Made by a program: the position numbers and the translations under genes
DNA from: Acidilobaceae archaeon
GTDB lineage: Archaea; Thermoproteota; Thermoprotei_A; Sulfolobales; Acidilobaceae
DNA length: 8,141 nucleotides
Assembly: GCA_027013765.1 (NCBI GenBank)
Contig: JALWGG010000222.1
Coordinates: forward strand, 1-8,141
Reading direction: 5' to 3'
Shown here: positions 1 through 5,937 of the stretch, piece by piece
How the letters are laid out: every line of letters starts with the position of its first letter
Position numbering within the stretch: the stretch's first letter is position 1
The notes under the pieces: model-generated
What the model was told of the DNA's origin: nothing
The model's input: the letters and a program-made list of their open reading frames with translations, nothing else
Databases searched by the model: none

Positions 1-861
1 TGCCATGGGCCATGGAGGAGGAGCTGCCTGGAGGATATAGCTCCCGAGGGCTTCGAGGGCTGCTGGGATGTATGCCTGCTGGGGTGCGGGGGGTGGGGGT
101 GCGCGTACCTGGCCCGGAGGCCTGGCTCTGAGGCTGTATTCAAGGTGCCCCGGGGGCTTGAATCCCTCATAGTTGGGGGTGAGCAGCCTACCGTTAGTGA
201 GAGGATTATGAAGAGGGTTAGGGAGGAGGCTAGCACTATAAGCATGCTGAACCATCCACACCTCCTAAGGCTCCTATCCTACAGCAGGCAGGCGCCCCTG
301 CTGGTCTATGAGTATGCAGACATGGGCTCCCTAGCCTGGCAGCTCGACTCAGGGTGGAAGCCTGGGGTTGGGGAGGTCCTGCTGGCTGGGGTCCAGCTCG
401 GGGATGCCCTCAGGTATATACACAGTAGGGGCCTGGTCCACGGGGATATAAAGCCTGGGAACATATTCATCGTGGGTGGAGTGGTGAAGCTAGGCGACTT
501 CTCAGGCCTATCAAGGCTACTCTCAACAGCCAGCACCCACAGGACCCTAGCATACACCCCCGGGTGGAGGGCACCGGAGCAGGTGTATAGCGACCTTAGG
601 AGGGAGAGCTCTGAGAGGGGTTATGAGAATAGGATCGACGTCTACCAGCTAGGCAATATACTACTGTATATGGCGTCCGGGGAGTACATAGACGGAGAGG
701 ACCTCGTCTCCAAGCCAGGGATACTGGGGGAGTATACTGGCAGGATCCAGCCAGCAAGCCTAGGAGAGCTTGTAAGGGATATGATGGACCCCAGGCCGTG
801 GATGAGGCCTAGCAGCGATGAAGTGGTATCAAGGCTAGCCAGGATCCTGGAGGCCCCCTAG
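1..861 (+). CDS. Eukaryotic-like Ser/Thr protein kinase, 5' end outside window
   Basis: The frame is open from base 1 to the TAG at 859-861 (286 codons), so the gene starts left of the window. A GTG at 145 is not the start, because kinase motifs lie before it. Numbering from base 1, the motifs appear in order: glycine-rich loop G28-x-G30-x-x-G33, ATP-binding Lys48 (VFKVP), helix-C Glu near 76, catalytic loop HGDIKPGN with Asp149, Lys151 and Asn154, DFS (not DFG) at 166-168, APE at 191-193, the helix-F Asp213 and a final Arg near 269. All residues needed for phosphotransfer are present, so an active Ser/Thr kinase is likely. HGD in place of HRD makes it a non-RD kinase, not expected to need activation-loop phosphorylation. 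The stretch before and within the glycine loop is rich in Cys (positions 1, 9, 21, 25, 29, 34). Substrate is unknown. It converges on the PEBP gene with one base between stops. Confidence 0.9.
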   Translation, partial: CHGPWRRSCLEDIAPEGFEGCWDVCLLGCGGWGCAYLARRPGSEAVFKVPRGLESLIVGGEQPTVSERIMKRVREEASTISMLNHPHLLRLLSYSRQAPLLVYEYADMGSLAWQLDSGWKPGVGEVLLAGVQLGDALRYIHSRGLVHGDIKPGNIFIVGGVVKLGDFSGLSRLLSTASTHRTLAYTPGWRAPEQVYSDLRRESSERGYENRIDVYQLGNILLYMASGEYIDGEDLVSKPGILGEYTGRIQPASLGELVRDMMDPRPWMRPSSDEVVSRLARILEAP

Positions 862-862
862 C

Positions 863-1441
863 CTACCTTCCATAGACGCCCATTAGTGCCCCGTAGGCTA
901 TGACCCTCCCCTTAAGCGCGTCGGCCAGGTCCTCCACACCAGCCACATCCTCCTGGATCGTGCCTTGTAGGGCGATGACTAGGAAGTAGTACCTGTGGTC
1001 CCCATGGCCGGGGGGAGGGCATGGAGGATACCAGCCCCTGGACCCCGCACTATTCTTGAGGACCACCCCAGGCACGGTGCCGGGCTTCAGCTCTGTGGCG
1101 TTGCCAGGTATGTTGTATACTGCTAGGTGGTAGAAGACTCCTCCAGGAGCGTCCGGGTCATATACTATGACCGCGTATGACCCCGCGCCATCAACCCGGC
1201 TCCAGCTGATCACGGGCATGCTGGAGGAGCCGTCACACGTGTACTTCTCCGGGATCCTATCGCCCCAGCCGAGATCGTCGACCTTAACCACGATCGAGTC
1301 CGGCGCGCCGTTGAGGACCTCTCCGTAAAGCTCCCCCGGGGAGCCGCTCTCCATGCCGCCGCGCATAAATGCCATTGCAAGGGCGACTCCCAGAATTATT
1401 ACCAGTAGGATGACGAGGCTCCTCACCAGTACACCACCCAT
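863..1441 (-). CDS. Membrane-anchored PEBP family protein (YbhB/YbcL, Raf-kinase-inhibitor-like)
   Basis: A 192-residue protein starting at ATG 1441. Residues 6-26 are a hydrophobic segment (signal anchor or uncleaved signal), so the domain is probably outside the membrane. The rest is a complete PEBP fold: the ligand-pocket motif DPDAP at 95-99, His105, then the second conserved block GSRGWYPPCPPPG at 133-145 followed by HRYYF at 149-153. Cys69 and Cys141 could form a disulfide, and NAT at 114-116 is a possible glycosylation site. PEBP proteins bind small anionic ligands. Some bacterial and archaeal members are reported to inhibit proteases, for example a Sulfolobus chymotrypsin/elastase inhibitor, while the eukaryotic member RKIP inhibits Raf kinase. 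The family call is firm; the partner is unknown. The gene converges with the kinase, but the predicted outside location argues against direct contact with it. Confidence 0.9.
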   Translation of the reverse strand: MGGVLVRSLVILLVIILGVALAMAFMRGGMESGSPGELYGEVLNGAPDSIVVKVDDLGWGDRIPEKYTCDGSSSMPVISWSRVDGAGSYAVIVYDPDAPGGVFYHLAVYNIPGNATELKPGTVPGVVLKNSAGSRGWYPPCPPPGHGDHRYYFLVIALQGTIQEDVAGVEDLADALKGRVIAYGALMGVYGR

Positions 1442-1470
1442 GCCTGAGCCCTTGTAGGCGCGTTCAATGC

Positions 1471-1482
1471 TAATAGTTTAAT
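1471..1482 (-). promoter_or_regulatory. Putative TATA box for the PEBP gene
   Basis: Read on the minus strand the segment is ATTAAACTATTA, an A/T-rich island in G+C-rich DNA, about 30-40 bases before the ATG at 1441. Transcription starting about 25 bases downstream would leave a very short leader. This fits the lack of a clear ribosome binding site. No BRE is obvious. Confidence 0.35.
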
Positions 1483-1582
1483 GGTGGCCGGTTAAGTTTC
1501 CTACCTCCACCAGCGAGGCCAGCCCCTGGAGACCCGGCGTGACGGTGCCTCGGCCTAGGTATAGGGAATTTGATCTATTACC

Positions 1583-1588
1583 GGTGAT
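1583..1588 (+). promoter_or_regulatory. Possible ribosome binding site for the Cys-rich ORF
   Basis: GGTGAT matches the archaeal Shine-Dalgarno consensus (part of GGAGGTGATC) and sits nine bases before GTG 1598. It is the main support for the longer version of the peptide. It overlaps a TATA-like string (1586-1595), so it could instead be part of a promoter. Confidence 0.35.
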
Positions 1589-1597
1589 ATATAACGT

Positions 1598-1762
1598 GTG
1601 AGCCCCGTATGTCTAGTATACTACTATATTATCCCCCCATGGCCTAGCCTATCCCCCTGGATTAGGGCTGGGTGTGCTGGTTTGGAGTGTGTGGAGATCT
1701 GTGCTGAGGATTGCGAGGACCTCGAATGCTATGAGGGGTGCCTGCTTAACTGCTCGGGTTGA
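1598..1762 (+). CDS. Small acidic Cys-rich peptide with 13-residue tandem repeat (hypothetical)
   Basis: A reading frame of 54 codons from GTG 1598 to TGA 1760-1762. I do not recognise it. The last 29 residues hold seven Cys at 26, 31, 35, 39, 44, 48 and 52, spaced C-x4-C-x3-C-x3-C-x4-C-x3-C-x3-C. This is two 13-residue units, CAGLECVEICAED and CEDLECYEGCLLN, sharing Cys at 1, 6 and 10, Leu4, Glu5 and Glu8, followed by CSG. The repeat and its acidic character suggest selection on the protein, perhaps for metal or Fe-S binding or for disulfides; that is inference. The N-terminal half is hydrophobic and Pro/Trp-rich and may not be translated. An alternative start is TTG 1682 (26 residues), with GGTG at 1671-1674 and a TATA-like box at about 1624-1631. 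The repeat beginning at Cys26, before TTG 1682, favours the longer form. The hydrolase follows on the same strand. Confidence 0.42.
   Translation: MSPVCLVYYYIIPPWPSLSPWIRAGCAGLECVEICAEDCEDLECYEGCLLNCSG
1614..1632 (+). promoter_or_regulatory. TATA-like region with a 10-bp palindrome
   Basis: The string TAGTATACTA (1614-1623) is its own reverse complement and runs into TATATTAT (1625-1632). If the latter is a TATA box, transcription would start near 1655, ahead of TTG 1682. The palindrome would then be a plausible dimeric regulator site just upstream. If translation starts at GTG 1598, this stretch is coding instead. Confidence 0.3.
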
Positions 1763-1773
1763 CCATATTTATC
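1763..1773 (+). promoter_or_regulatory. Putative TATA box for the amidohydrolase gene
   Basis: CATATTTATCC lies about 35-45 bases before TTG 1807. A start site some 25 bases downstream (near 1793) would give a short leader carrying the GGTGGG at 1798-1803. This position is the main reason for not starting the hydrolase at TTG 1759. Confidence 0.45.
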
Positions 1774-1797
1774 CTCCACAATAACATATTTCTACGT

Positions 1798-1803
1798 GGT
1801 GGG
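1798..1803 (+). promoter_or_regulatory. Ribosome binding site deciding the hydrolase start
   Basis: GGTGGG ends three bases before TTG 1807 and matches the GGTG core used elsewhere in this window. No comparable site precedes the alternative TTG at 1759. Confidence 0.45.
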
Positions 1804-1806
1804 CTT

Positions 1807-2745
1807 TTGCAGCAGGTGATAGACTTCCACGCCCATCTCCCCTGGTGGGTTAGAGACCCGGTCGAGGCTGGGAGGGTCCTTGTGGGTGTCTGGGAGAGGG
1901 CTGGCATTATCCGGGGGGTTGCTATTGCTGTGGAGCCTAGTATAGAGGCTTTCAAGGCTAGGGTCACCGAGGAGAGGATATACAATGCAGTGGGTGATAT
2001 GATGGATTACGTGGCGCTCAGCAGGCTTCCGATGATGAACAAGCTTGTATACAGTCCCGGGGAGGCTGTTAGGGAGCATATAGAGGTCCTCAGGGAGCAT
2101 ACCAGGTCCACGGAGGAGGTCCTCAAGGCGGCTAGGGAGCTTGACCAGATACTGCCTGTCGCGAGCCTCAACCCGGATAGGGGCATATCATGGAATGTCG
2201 AGAGGCTGAGGAGGGTTATTGACGAGATTGTAGGCGTAAAGATCTTCCCAACACTACACTTCATACGCCCCAACCATAGGAGCCTGGGGAGGCTGTATAG
2301 GCTCCTAGAGGAGGAGGGGAGGATTGTGATAGTCCACACCGGCTGCGACCCGGGAGTGTGGGAGCTCCCGGCGATGTGCAGCGATGCTAGGCCAAGGCTT
2401 GTGGCCGAGGCTGCGAGGAGGTATAGGGACCTGGTGTTTGTTATCGCCCATCTGGGCTCCTACAGCGCGCTGCAGCCGGGGATCTTCTTCCACGAAGCCC
2501 TGGAGGCCCTCGGCCTCGATAACGTGTATTCAGACACGAGCGCAGCCGACCCCTTCTTCGTTAAGAGGGCCGTGGAGGAGGTTGGAGGGGATAAGCTATT
2601 GTTCGGCTCCGACTACCCATACATAACTGGGACGGAGCCAAGGGACTGGGTGAACGCTATACTAGAACTGGATATACCTGGGAGGGTGAAGACCGCGATC
2701 CTATATAATAACGCATCTAGGCTCCTTGAGAGGATCGGGCTCTAG
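1807..2745 (+). CDS. Amidohydrolase-2 family metal-dependent hydrolase (TIM barrel)
   Basis: A 312-residue protein if started at TTG 1807. The frame is open back to TTG 1759, but 1807 has a good ribosome binding site and puts the metal motif DFHAHL at residues 6-11, right after the first strand as is usual. Metal and active-site markers follow in order: His8 and His10 on strand 1, Lys145 in VKIFPTLHF, His177 in VHTG, His215 in IAHLG and Asp269 in FGSDYPY. This is the pattern of the amidohydrolase-2 group (PF04909; includes ACMSD and related decarboxylases and hydrolases), usually with one zinc or other divalent ion. It has no signal peptide, so it is probably cytoplasmic. The substrate cannot be read from sequence. 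It stands alone on its strand, and its last 29 bases overlap the end of the convergent ABC ATPase gene. Confidence 0.85.
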   Translation: MQQVIDFHAHLPWWVRDPVEAGRVLVGVWERAGIIRGVAIAVEPSIEAFKARVTEERIYNAVGDMMDYVALSRLPMMNKLVYSPGEAVREHIEVLREHTRSTEEVLKAARELDQILPVASLNPDRGISWNVERLRRVIDEIVGVKIFPTLHFIRPNHRSLGRLYRLLEEEGRIVIVHTGCDPGVWELPAMCSDARPRLVAEAARRYRDLVFVIAHLGSYSALQPGIFFHEALEALGLDNVYSDTSAADPFFVKRAVEEVGGDKLLFGSDYPYITGTEPRDWVNAILELDIPGRVKTAILYNNASRLLERIGL

Positions 2746-3538
2746 CAGTGCTGACCGCTGGGTTGAGGCCTGGAGCCTCCATTGGAGGCCATGAAGTGTT
2801 CACCGACCACCTGAGCCAGACTATGGGGATGAATGCTGGCCGCCCGTCATCCATGAGGGTGCGCTGCACCTTGACGCCATAGACCCTGGCTAGGAGGTCC
2901 TCGCCCAGGGAGTCTGGAGGCCCATTATACAATACCCTGCCCCCCTGGAGGAGCGTAACGGTGTCGGCATATCCTATGTAGAGTAGCTCGTGGGTCGTCA
3001 TTAGTATAGTCACCCCCTCCGAGAGCCTCCTGAAGGCCCTGATGACGGATGCCTGATTCCTTATATCAAGGAATGAGAGGGGCTCGTCCGCTATGAGGAC
3101 CTCGGGCCTCCTCGCTATCCCCGCCGCGACCATGACGAGCCTCTGCTCCCCGCTGCTTAGCTCCCCAAACCTCCTCCCCCATAGTCTACCCACGCCTAGG
3201 AGCCTTGAGGCCTCCTCCATCGACTCCCTGGAGCCCCGGGAGGATTGTATGGCCGCGTAGAGGACCTCCTCGACCCTAGCCCACCTATCCGCATCTATGT
3301 GGGCCGGGATGTATGATAGGAGGCGTCTAGCCCTGCCAGGATCCATGCTGCATATACTCCTATCACCCCTCCCGGCAAGGCCTATGAGGACGCGGAGGAG
3401 CGTCGTCTTCCCAGCGCCGTTGGGCCCTATAACCATGTGTAGGCCCCCGGGCCCGTAGACGGCTTCCCCCACCTCTAGTATCGTCCTACCACCACTCCTA
3501 TACTCAAGCCTCCTACCCTCCACCCTGCAGGCCATCAT
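2717..3538 (-). CDS. ABC importer ATPase, BtuD/FecE type
   Basis: A 273-residue ATP-binding subunit expected on the inner face of the membrane, powering uptake through the adjacent permease. Walker A GPNGAGKT is at 38-45, signature LSSGE at 127-131, Walker B VLIADE at 147-152 and the switch His183 in TTHE. The Q-loop glutamine is missing: where relatives have LPQH this protein has IPAH, Ala79 (codon GCC at 3302-3304). It starts at ATG 3538, whose ATGA overlaps the permease stop, a sign of translational coupling; a second Met codon follows directly. The C-terminal 50 or so residues go beyond the ATPase core and end in a low-complexity Ala/Ser/Arg tail antisense to the hydrolase end. The family is certain; the ligand is not (cobalamin, heme or Fe-chelate). 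Confidence 0.9.
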   Translation of the reverse strand: MMACRVEGRRLEYRSGGRTILEVGEAVYGPGGLHMVIGPNGAGKTTLLRVLIGLAGRGDRSICSMDPGRARRLLSYIPAHIDADRWARVEEVLYAAIQSSRGSRESMEEASRLLGVGRLWGRRFGELSSGEQRLVMVAAGIARRPEVLIADEPLSFLDIRNQASVIRAFRRLSEGVTILMTTHELLYIGYADTVTLLQGGRVLYNGPPDSLGEDLLARVYGVKVQRTLMDDGRPAFIPIVWLRWSVNTSWPPMEAPGLNPAVSTARARSSQGA

Positions 3539-4515
3539 AGCCCCCTCCTAGTCTTTATCGTCAGGTAGAAGAGCGCCGCCCCCCCGTAGAGCGAGGATAC
3601 GGCTGTAAGCGGCAGTTCTCCCCCGCCGATAAGCCTTATGCTCACATCCGAGAATAGGGTCAGGACTGCTCCCGAGGCTAGGCTCGCAGCGAGGACCTCG
3701 GGGAACCATGAGCCTACTAGCAGCCTTGCCAGCCATGGGCCGGCCAGCCCTATGAATCCTATCGGGCCAGCCATTGCCACAACGCTCGACGCTGTCAGGG
3801 CTGCTAGTATGGAGGTTAGTAGCCTCACCCTCTCCACGTTAACCCCCATCCCCCTACTCATCTCCTCTCCAACGAGGAGTACCCCGATCCTCCTCGATAG
3901 CAGGGCTAGGCCTGCAATCCCTATCCCGGCCGCTACCCCCGTGTATAGTAGCATGTCGCTGGTGACATAGGCAACTGTGCCGAATAGCCATGCAAACGCG
4001 CCTGGAAGCCTGTCCCCGAGCCTGGTGATGATGATCATGCTGGCACCCCCTAGGAGGTATGATATCGAGACCCCCGCGACTATCAGCGCTGTAGTGGATA
4101 GCCCCAGCATGCCTGCGACCCCTAGTATCAGGCCGAAGCCCGCCATGCCGGCAGCGAACGCCGCGCCATACACGCTATAGGCTGGGGGGGATCCGGTGTG
4201 GTATACTAGGAGGAGTACTCCAAGGGCGGCCCCGCTGGATATACCCAGGAGGTACGGGTCTGCCAGGGGGTTCTTGAGGATATACTGTATGGAGGCCCCG
4301 GACCCGGCGAGGGCCGCCCCAGCTAGTATGGCTGCCATGCTGCGTAGTAGCCTGTAGTGCAGCACCCCCCCGCCCTCGCCCTGGTACCTGCCTAGGAGGT
4401 ATGATACAGCGTCTCCCAGGCCCAGGCCCTTGTAGGGCCCTGTGGCCATGCTTATGACTAGGAGTACTGCTAGTAGTGTGAGGAGTATTGCCAGCCCCGT
4501 GATCCTCCCCATCAC
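3535..4515 (-). CDS. ABC importer permease, BtuC/FecCD type
   Basis: A 326-residue, very hydrophobic membrane protein of the FecCD family, whose members have ten membrane helices and work as dimers. The hallmark NPLADPYLLGISSGAALG is at 82-99. The late conserved block GPIGFIGLAGPWLARLLVG is at 250-268, although the family's usual Pro-His before ARLL is here Pro-Trp and the following Asp-His-Arg is absent. The first helix covers about residues 5-24. Translation may start at GTG 4515 or the next codon, ATG 4512. It lies 18 bases after the binding-protein stop and overlaps the ATPase start by four bases (ATGA), so the three genes form one transport unit. Its length fits the family. Likely ligands are cobalamin, heme or ferric chelates. 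Confidence 0.92.
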   Translation of the reverse strand: MMGRITGLAILLTLLAVLLVISMATGPYKGLGLGDAVSYLLGRYQGEGGGVLHYRLLRSMAAILAGAALAGSGASIQYILKNPLADPYLLGISSGAALGVLLLVYHTGSPPAYSVYGAAFAAGMAGFGLILGVAGMLGLSTTALIVAGVSISYLLGGASMIIITRLGDRLPGAFAWLFGTVAYVTSDMLLYTGVAAGIGIAGLALLSRRIGVLLVGEEMSRGMGVNVERVRLLTSILAALTASSVVAMAGPIGFIGLAGPWLARLLVGSWFPEVLAASLASGAVLTLFSDVSIRLIGGGELPLTAVSSLYGGAALFYLTIKTRRGL

Positions 4516-4533
4516 CGTCCCCTATCCACTCCT

Positions 4534-5937
4534 CTACTGCCCTGGGATCTCCACCGTCTCCGGGGATACTACTGTTGGTATCTCGCTCGGCGTGGAGCCG
4601 TATAGCTCGGGGTAGAGTATGTATTGTATCAGTATGACTATATCGGCAACCCTGGGTGAGGGCCTCGACATCATATCCCCATACATGCCCTCGATCACGT
4701 ATACCCTCCTCTCCTTTATAGCTGGTATCTGGAGCGCGTCCTCGCCCACCTGGCTTACAAGGTAGTCTATGAACTGTGACACGTTTAGGCCGTGTGATAG
4801 TATTATGACGTCTGGCTTGGCCTCTAGGAGGTCCTCAACGCCCACCATGGGCCAGCCGCTCGTGTTGGAGAATACATTCACCCCGCCAGCATACTCTATT
4901 ATATCATTCTGGAAGGTCTCGCCCCCGGCGACGAATATGGGGTTAACCCATACAATGAGTGCGACGCTCAGGGGATCAGTTATGTTGCTGGCCATCATCC
5001 TCACCTTGGCCAGCTTCTCATTCATGGCTGAGAGCACGTCAACCGCCTCCTCCAGGTTGCCCGTAGCGAGGCCCACCATCACTACGGACTTCTTCACATC
5101 CTCTATGCTATTCTGTGGCAGTATCACCACCGGTATCCCATAGCCGGAGAGGACCTCCTTAACCTGTATATGGGGCTGTGCATCAACCCCTATAACCAGG
5201 TCCGGCTCCAGGGATAGTATCGCCTCTATGCTCGGGTTCCAGAAGCCCCCCACAACGGTTACATTACCCGACTCCACCAGCTCCCCGATGACCGGGGGGT
5301 AGTCGGAGTTCTCATCCACCCCCACTATCCTGTCCAGCGCCCCCACGTAGTATAGGGTCTCCGTGACTGAGGGGGCCAGTGATACTATCCTAGTGGGTCT
5401 TGAGGGTATGAATATCTGGTCGCCCGTCGCGTCTGTAACGGTTACAGGGAACAGGATCCTCTCAGACAGCCTCGCGAGGTCCTCCTTAATGCCTGCAAGC
5501 TCCCTTGACAACACGCTTATCCTCTCCCCTAGCCCCGTTGTAGCCTCTTCAAGCTTCGACAGCTGGTTTAGCCTCGCCTCTACATCTGCTAGCCTGGCAA
5601 CTATCTCCTCAAGGTCCTCCTGGCTAGCCGCCCTCTCCAGCTTACTACTTATATCCGCTATCTCCCTGCCTAGCTCGTCGAGCTTGCTTGAAAGGGATTC
5701 TACCTGGCCCTCTGAGGCGTATGTGCTCCTGGCCTTTTCAAGCTCCTCCCTCAAACCCTTAACCTCTTCCTGTGTATTCCTCAGCTCCTCCTTCAACCCC
5801 TCTATGCTGTTGTATATTGAAGCGAATCCTATGAGCGCGACCAGTATTGCTGCAATTGCTACCAGTAGCCCCCTCTCCACGCTGGACACCGTATCCAGGC
5901 TAGGCTTGTGGCTGGTAATAAAAGCATATCTATGCAT
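4534..5937 (-). CDS. BtuF-type substrate-binding protein with membrane anchor and coiled-coil stalk
   Basis: A 467-residue extracytoplasmic binding protein for the adjoining importer. Residues about 23-42 are a membrane anchor. Residues about 45-162 are a predicted coiled coil with clean a/d heptads, for example Leu82-Leu86-Leu89-Ile93-Ile96-Leu100 and Ile140-Leu143-Leu147-Ile150-Leu154-Leu157-Ile161. From about 165 comes a periplasmic-binding-protein type 2 (BtuF/FhuD) domain: TRIVSLAPSVTETL at 182-195, SDYPP at 211-215, IEAILSLEPDLVI at 237-249 and VEDLLEAKPDVII at 367-379. Glu238 and Glu368 sit where BtuF-like proteins dock onto the permease. A Pro/Thr/Val-rich tail ends the protein. ATG 5937 overlaps the trpG end by eight bases. 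GTG 5889 may be the real start: it puts the anchor nearer the N-terminus and lies about 27 bases after a TATA-like box. The ligand is probably a corrinoid, heme or Fe-chelate. Confidence 0.88.
   Translation of the reverse strand: MHRYAFITSHKPSLDTVSSVERGLLVAIAAILVALIGFASIYNSIEGLKEELRNTQEEVKGLREELEKARSTYASEGQVESLSSKLDELGREIADISSKLERAASQEDLEEIVARLADVEARLNQLSKLEEATTGLGERISVLSRELAGIKEDLARLSERILFPVTVTDATGDQIFIPSRPTRIVSLAPSVTETLYYVGALDRIVGVDENSDYPPVIGELVESGNVTVVGGFWNPSIEAILSLEPDLVIGVDAQPHIQVKEVLSGYGIPVVILPQNSIEDVKKSVVMVGLATGNLEEAVDVLSAMNEKLAKVRMMASNITDPLSVALIVWVNPIFVAGGETFQNDIIEYAGGVNVFSNTSGWPMVGVEDLLEAKPDVIILSHGLNVSQFIDYLVSQVGEDALQIPAIKERRVYVIEGMYGDMMSRPSPRVADIVILIQYILYPELYGSTPSEIPTVVSPETVEIPGQ
5916..5928 (-). 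promoter_or_regulatory. Possible internal TATA box for the ABC importer genes
   Basis: On the minus strand this reads TATGCTTTTATTA, just past the trpG stop codon. A start site about 25 bases downstream falls near GTG 5889, which would give a leaderless mRNA for the binding protein. Neither GTG 5889 nor ATG 5937 has a strong ribosome binding site, which fits a leaderless start. Confidence 0.35.

Larger units (their letters stand above)
1442..1806. other. Long spacer between divergent PEBP and hydrolase genes
   Basis: About 365 bp lie between the PEBP start and the preferred hydrolase start. I see a minus-strand TATA-like box for PEBP near 1471-1482, TATA-like elements at 1586-1595, 1614-1632 and 1763-1773, and a 10-bp perfect palindrome at 1614-1623. 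A short Cys-rich reading frame ends at 1762. The part at 1483-1560 holds nothing I recognise apart from a weak hairpin. No tRNA, CRISPR or transposon end is visible. Confidence 0.6.

Noticed and set aside
1514..1552. Possible hairpin pairing CGAGGC with GCCTCG
   Set aside because: The stem is six pairs with a loop of about 27 bases, and there is no U-run or matching gene end. It is too weak for a terminator or structured RNA.
1583..1707. C/D-box guide RNA in the spacer
   Set aside because: CTGA at 1704-1707 could be a D box, but no RTGATGA C box occurs at the right distance; the nearest partial match is about 120 bases away.
1598..1762. Cys-rich peptide as a RiPP precursor
   Set aside because: No radical SAM enzyme, cyclase, leader peptidase or dedicated exporter lies in the window, and the importer genes are unrelated.
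2717..2745. Overlap of hydrolase and ATPase ends as a sign of a frameshift
   Set aside because: Both genes reach natural ends with complete domains. A 29-base convergent overlap is ordinary in compact archaeal genomes.
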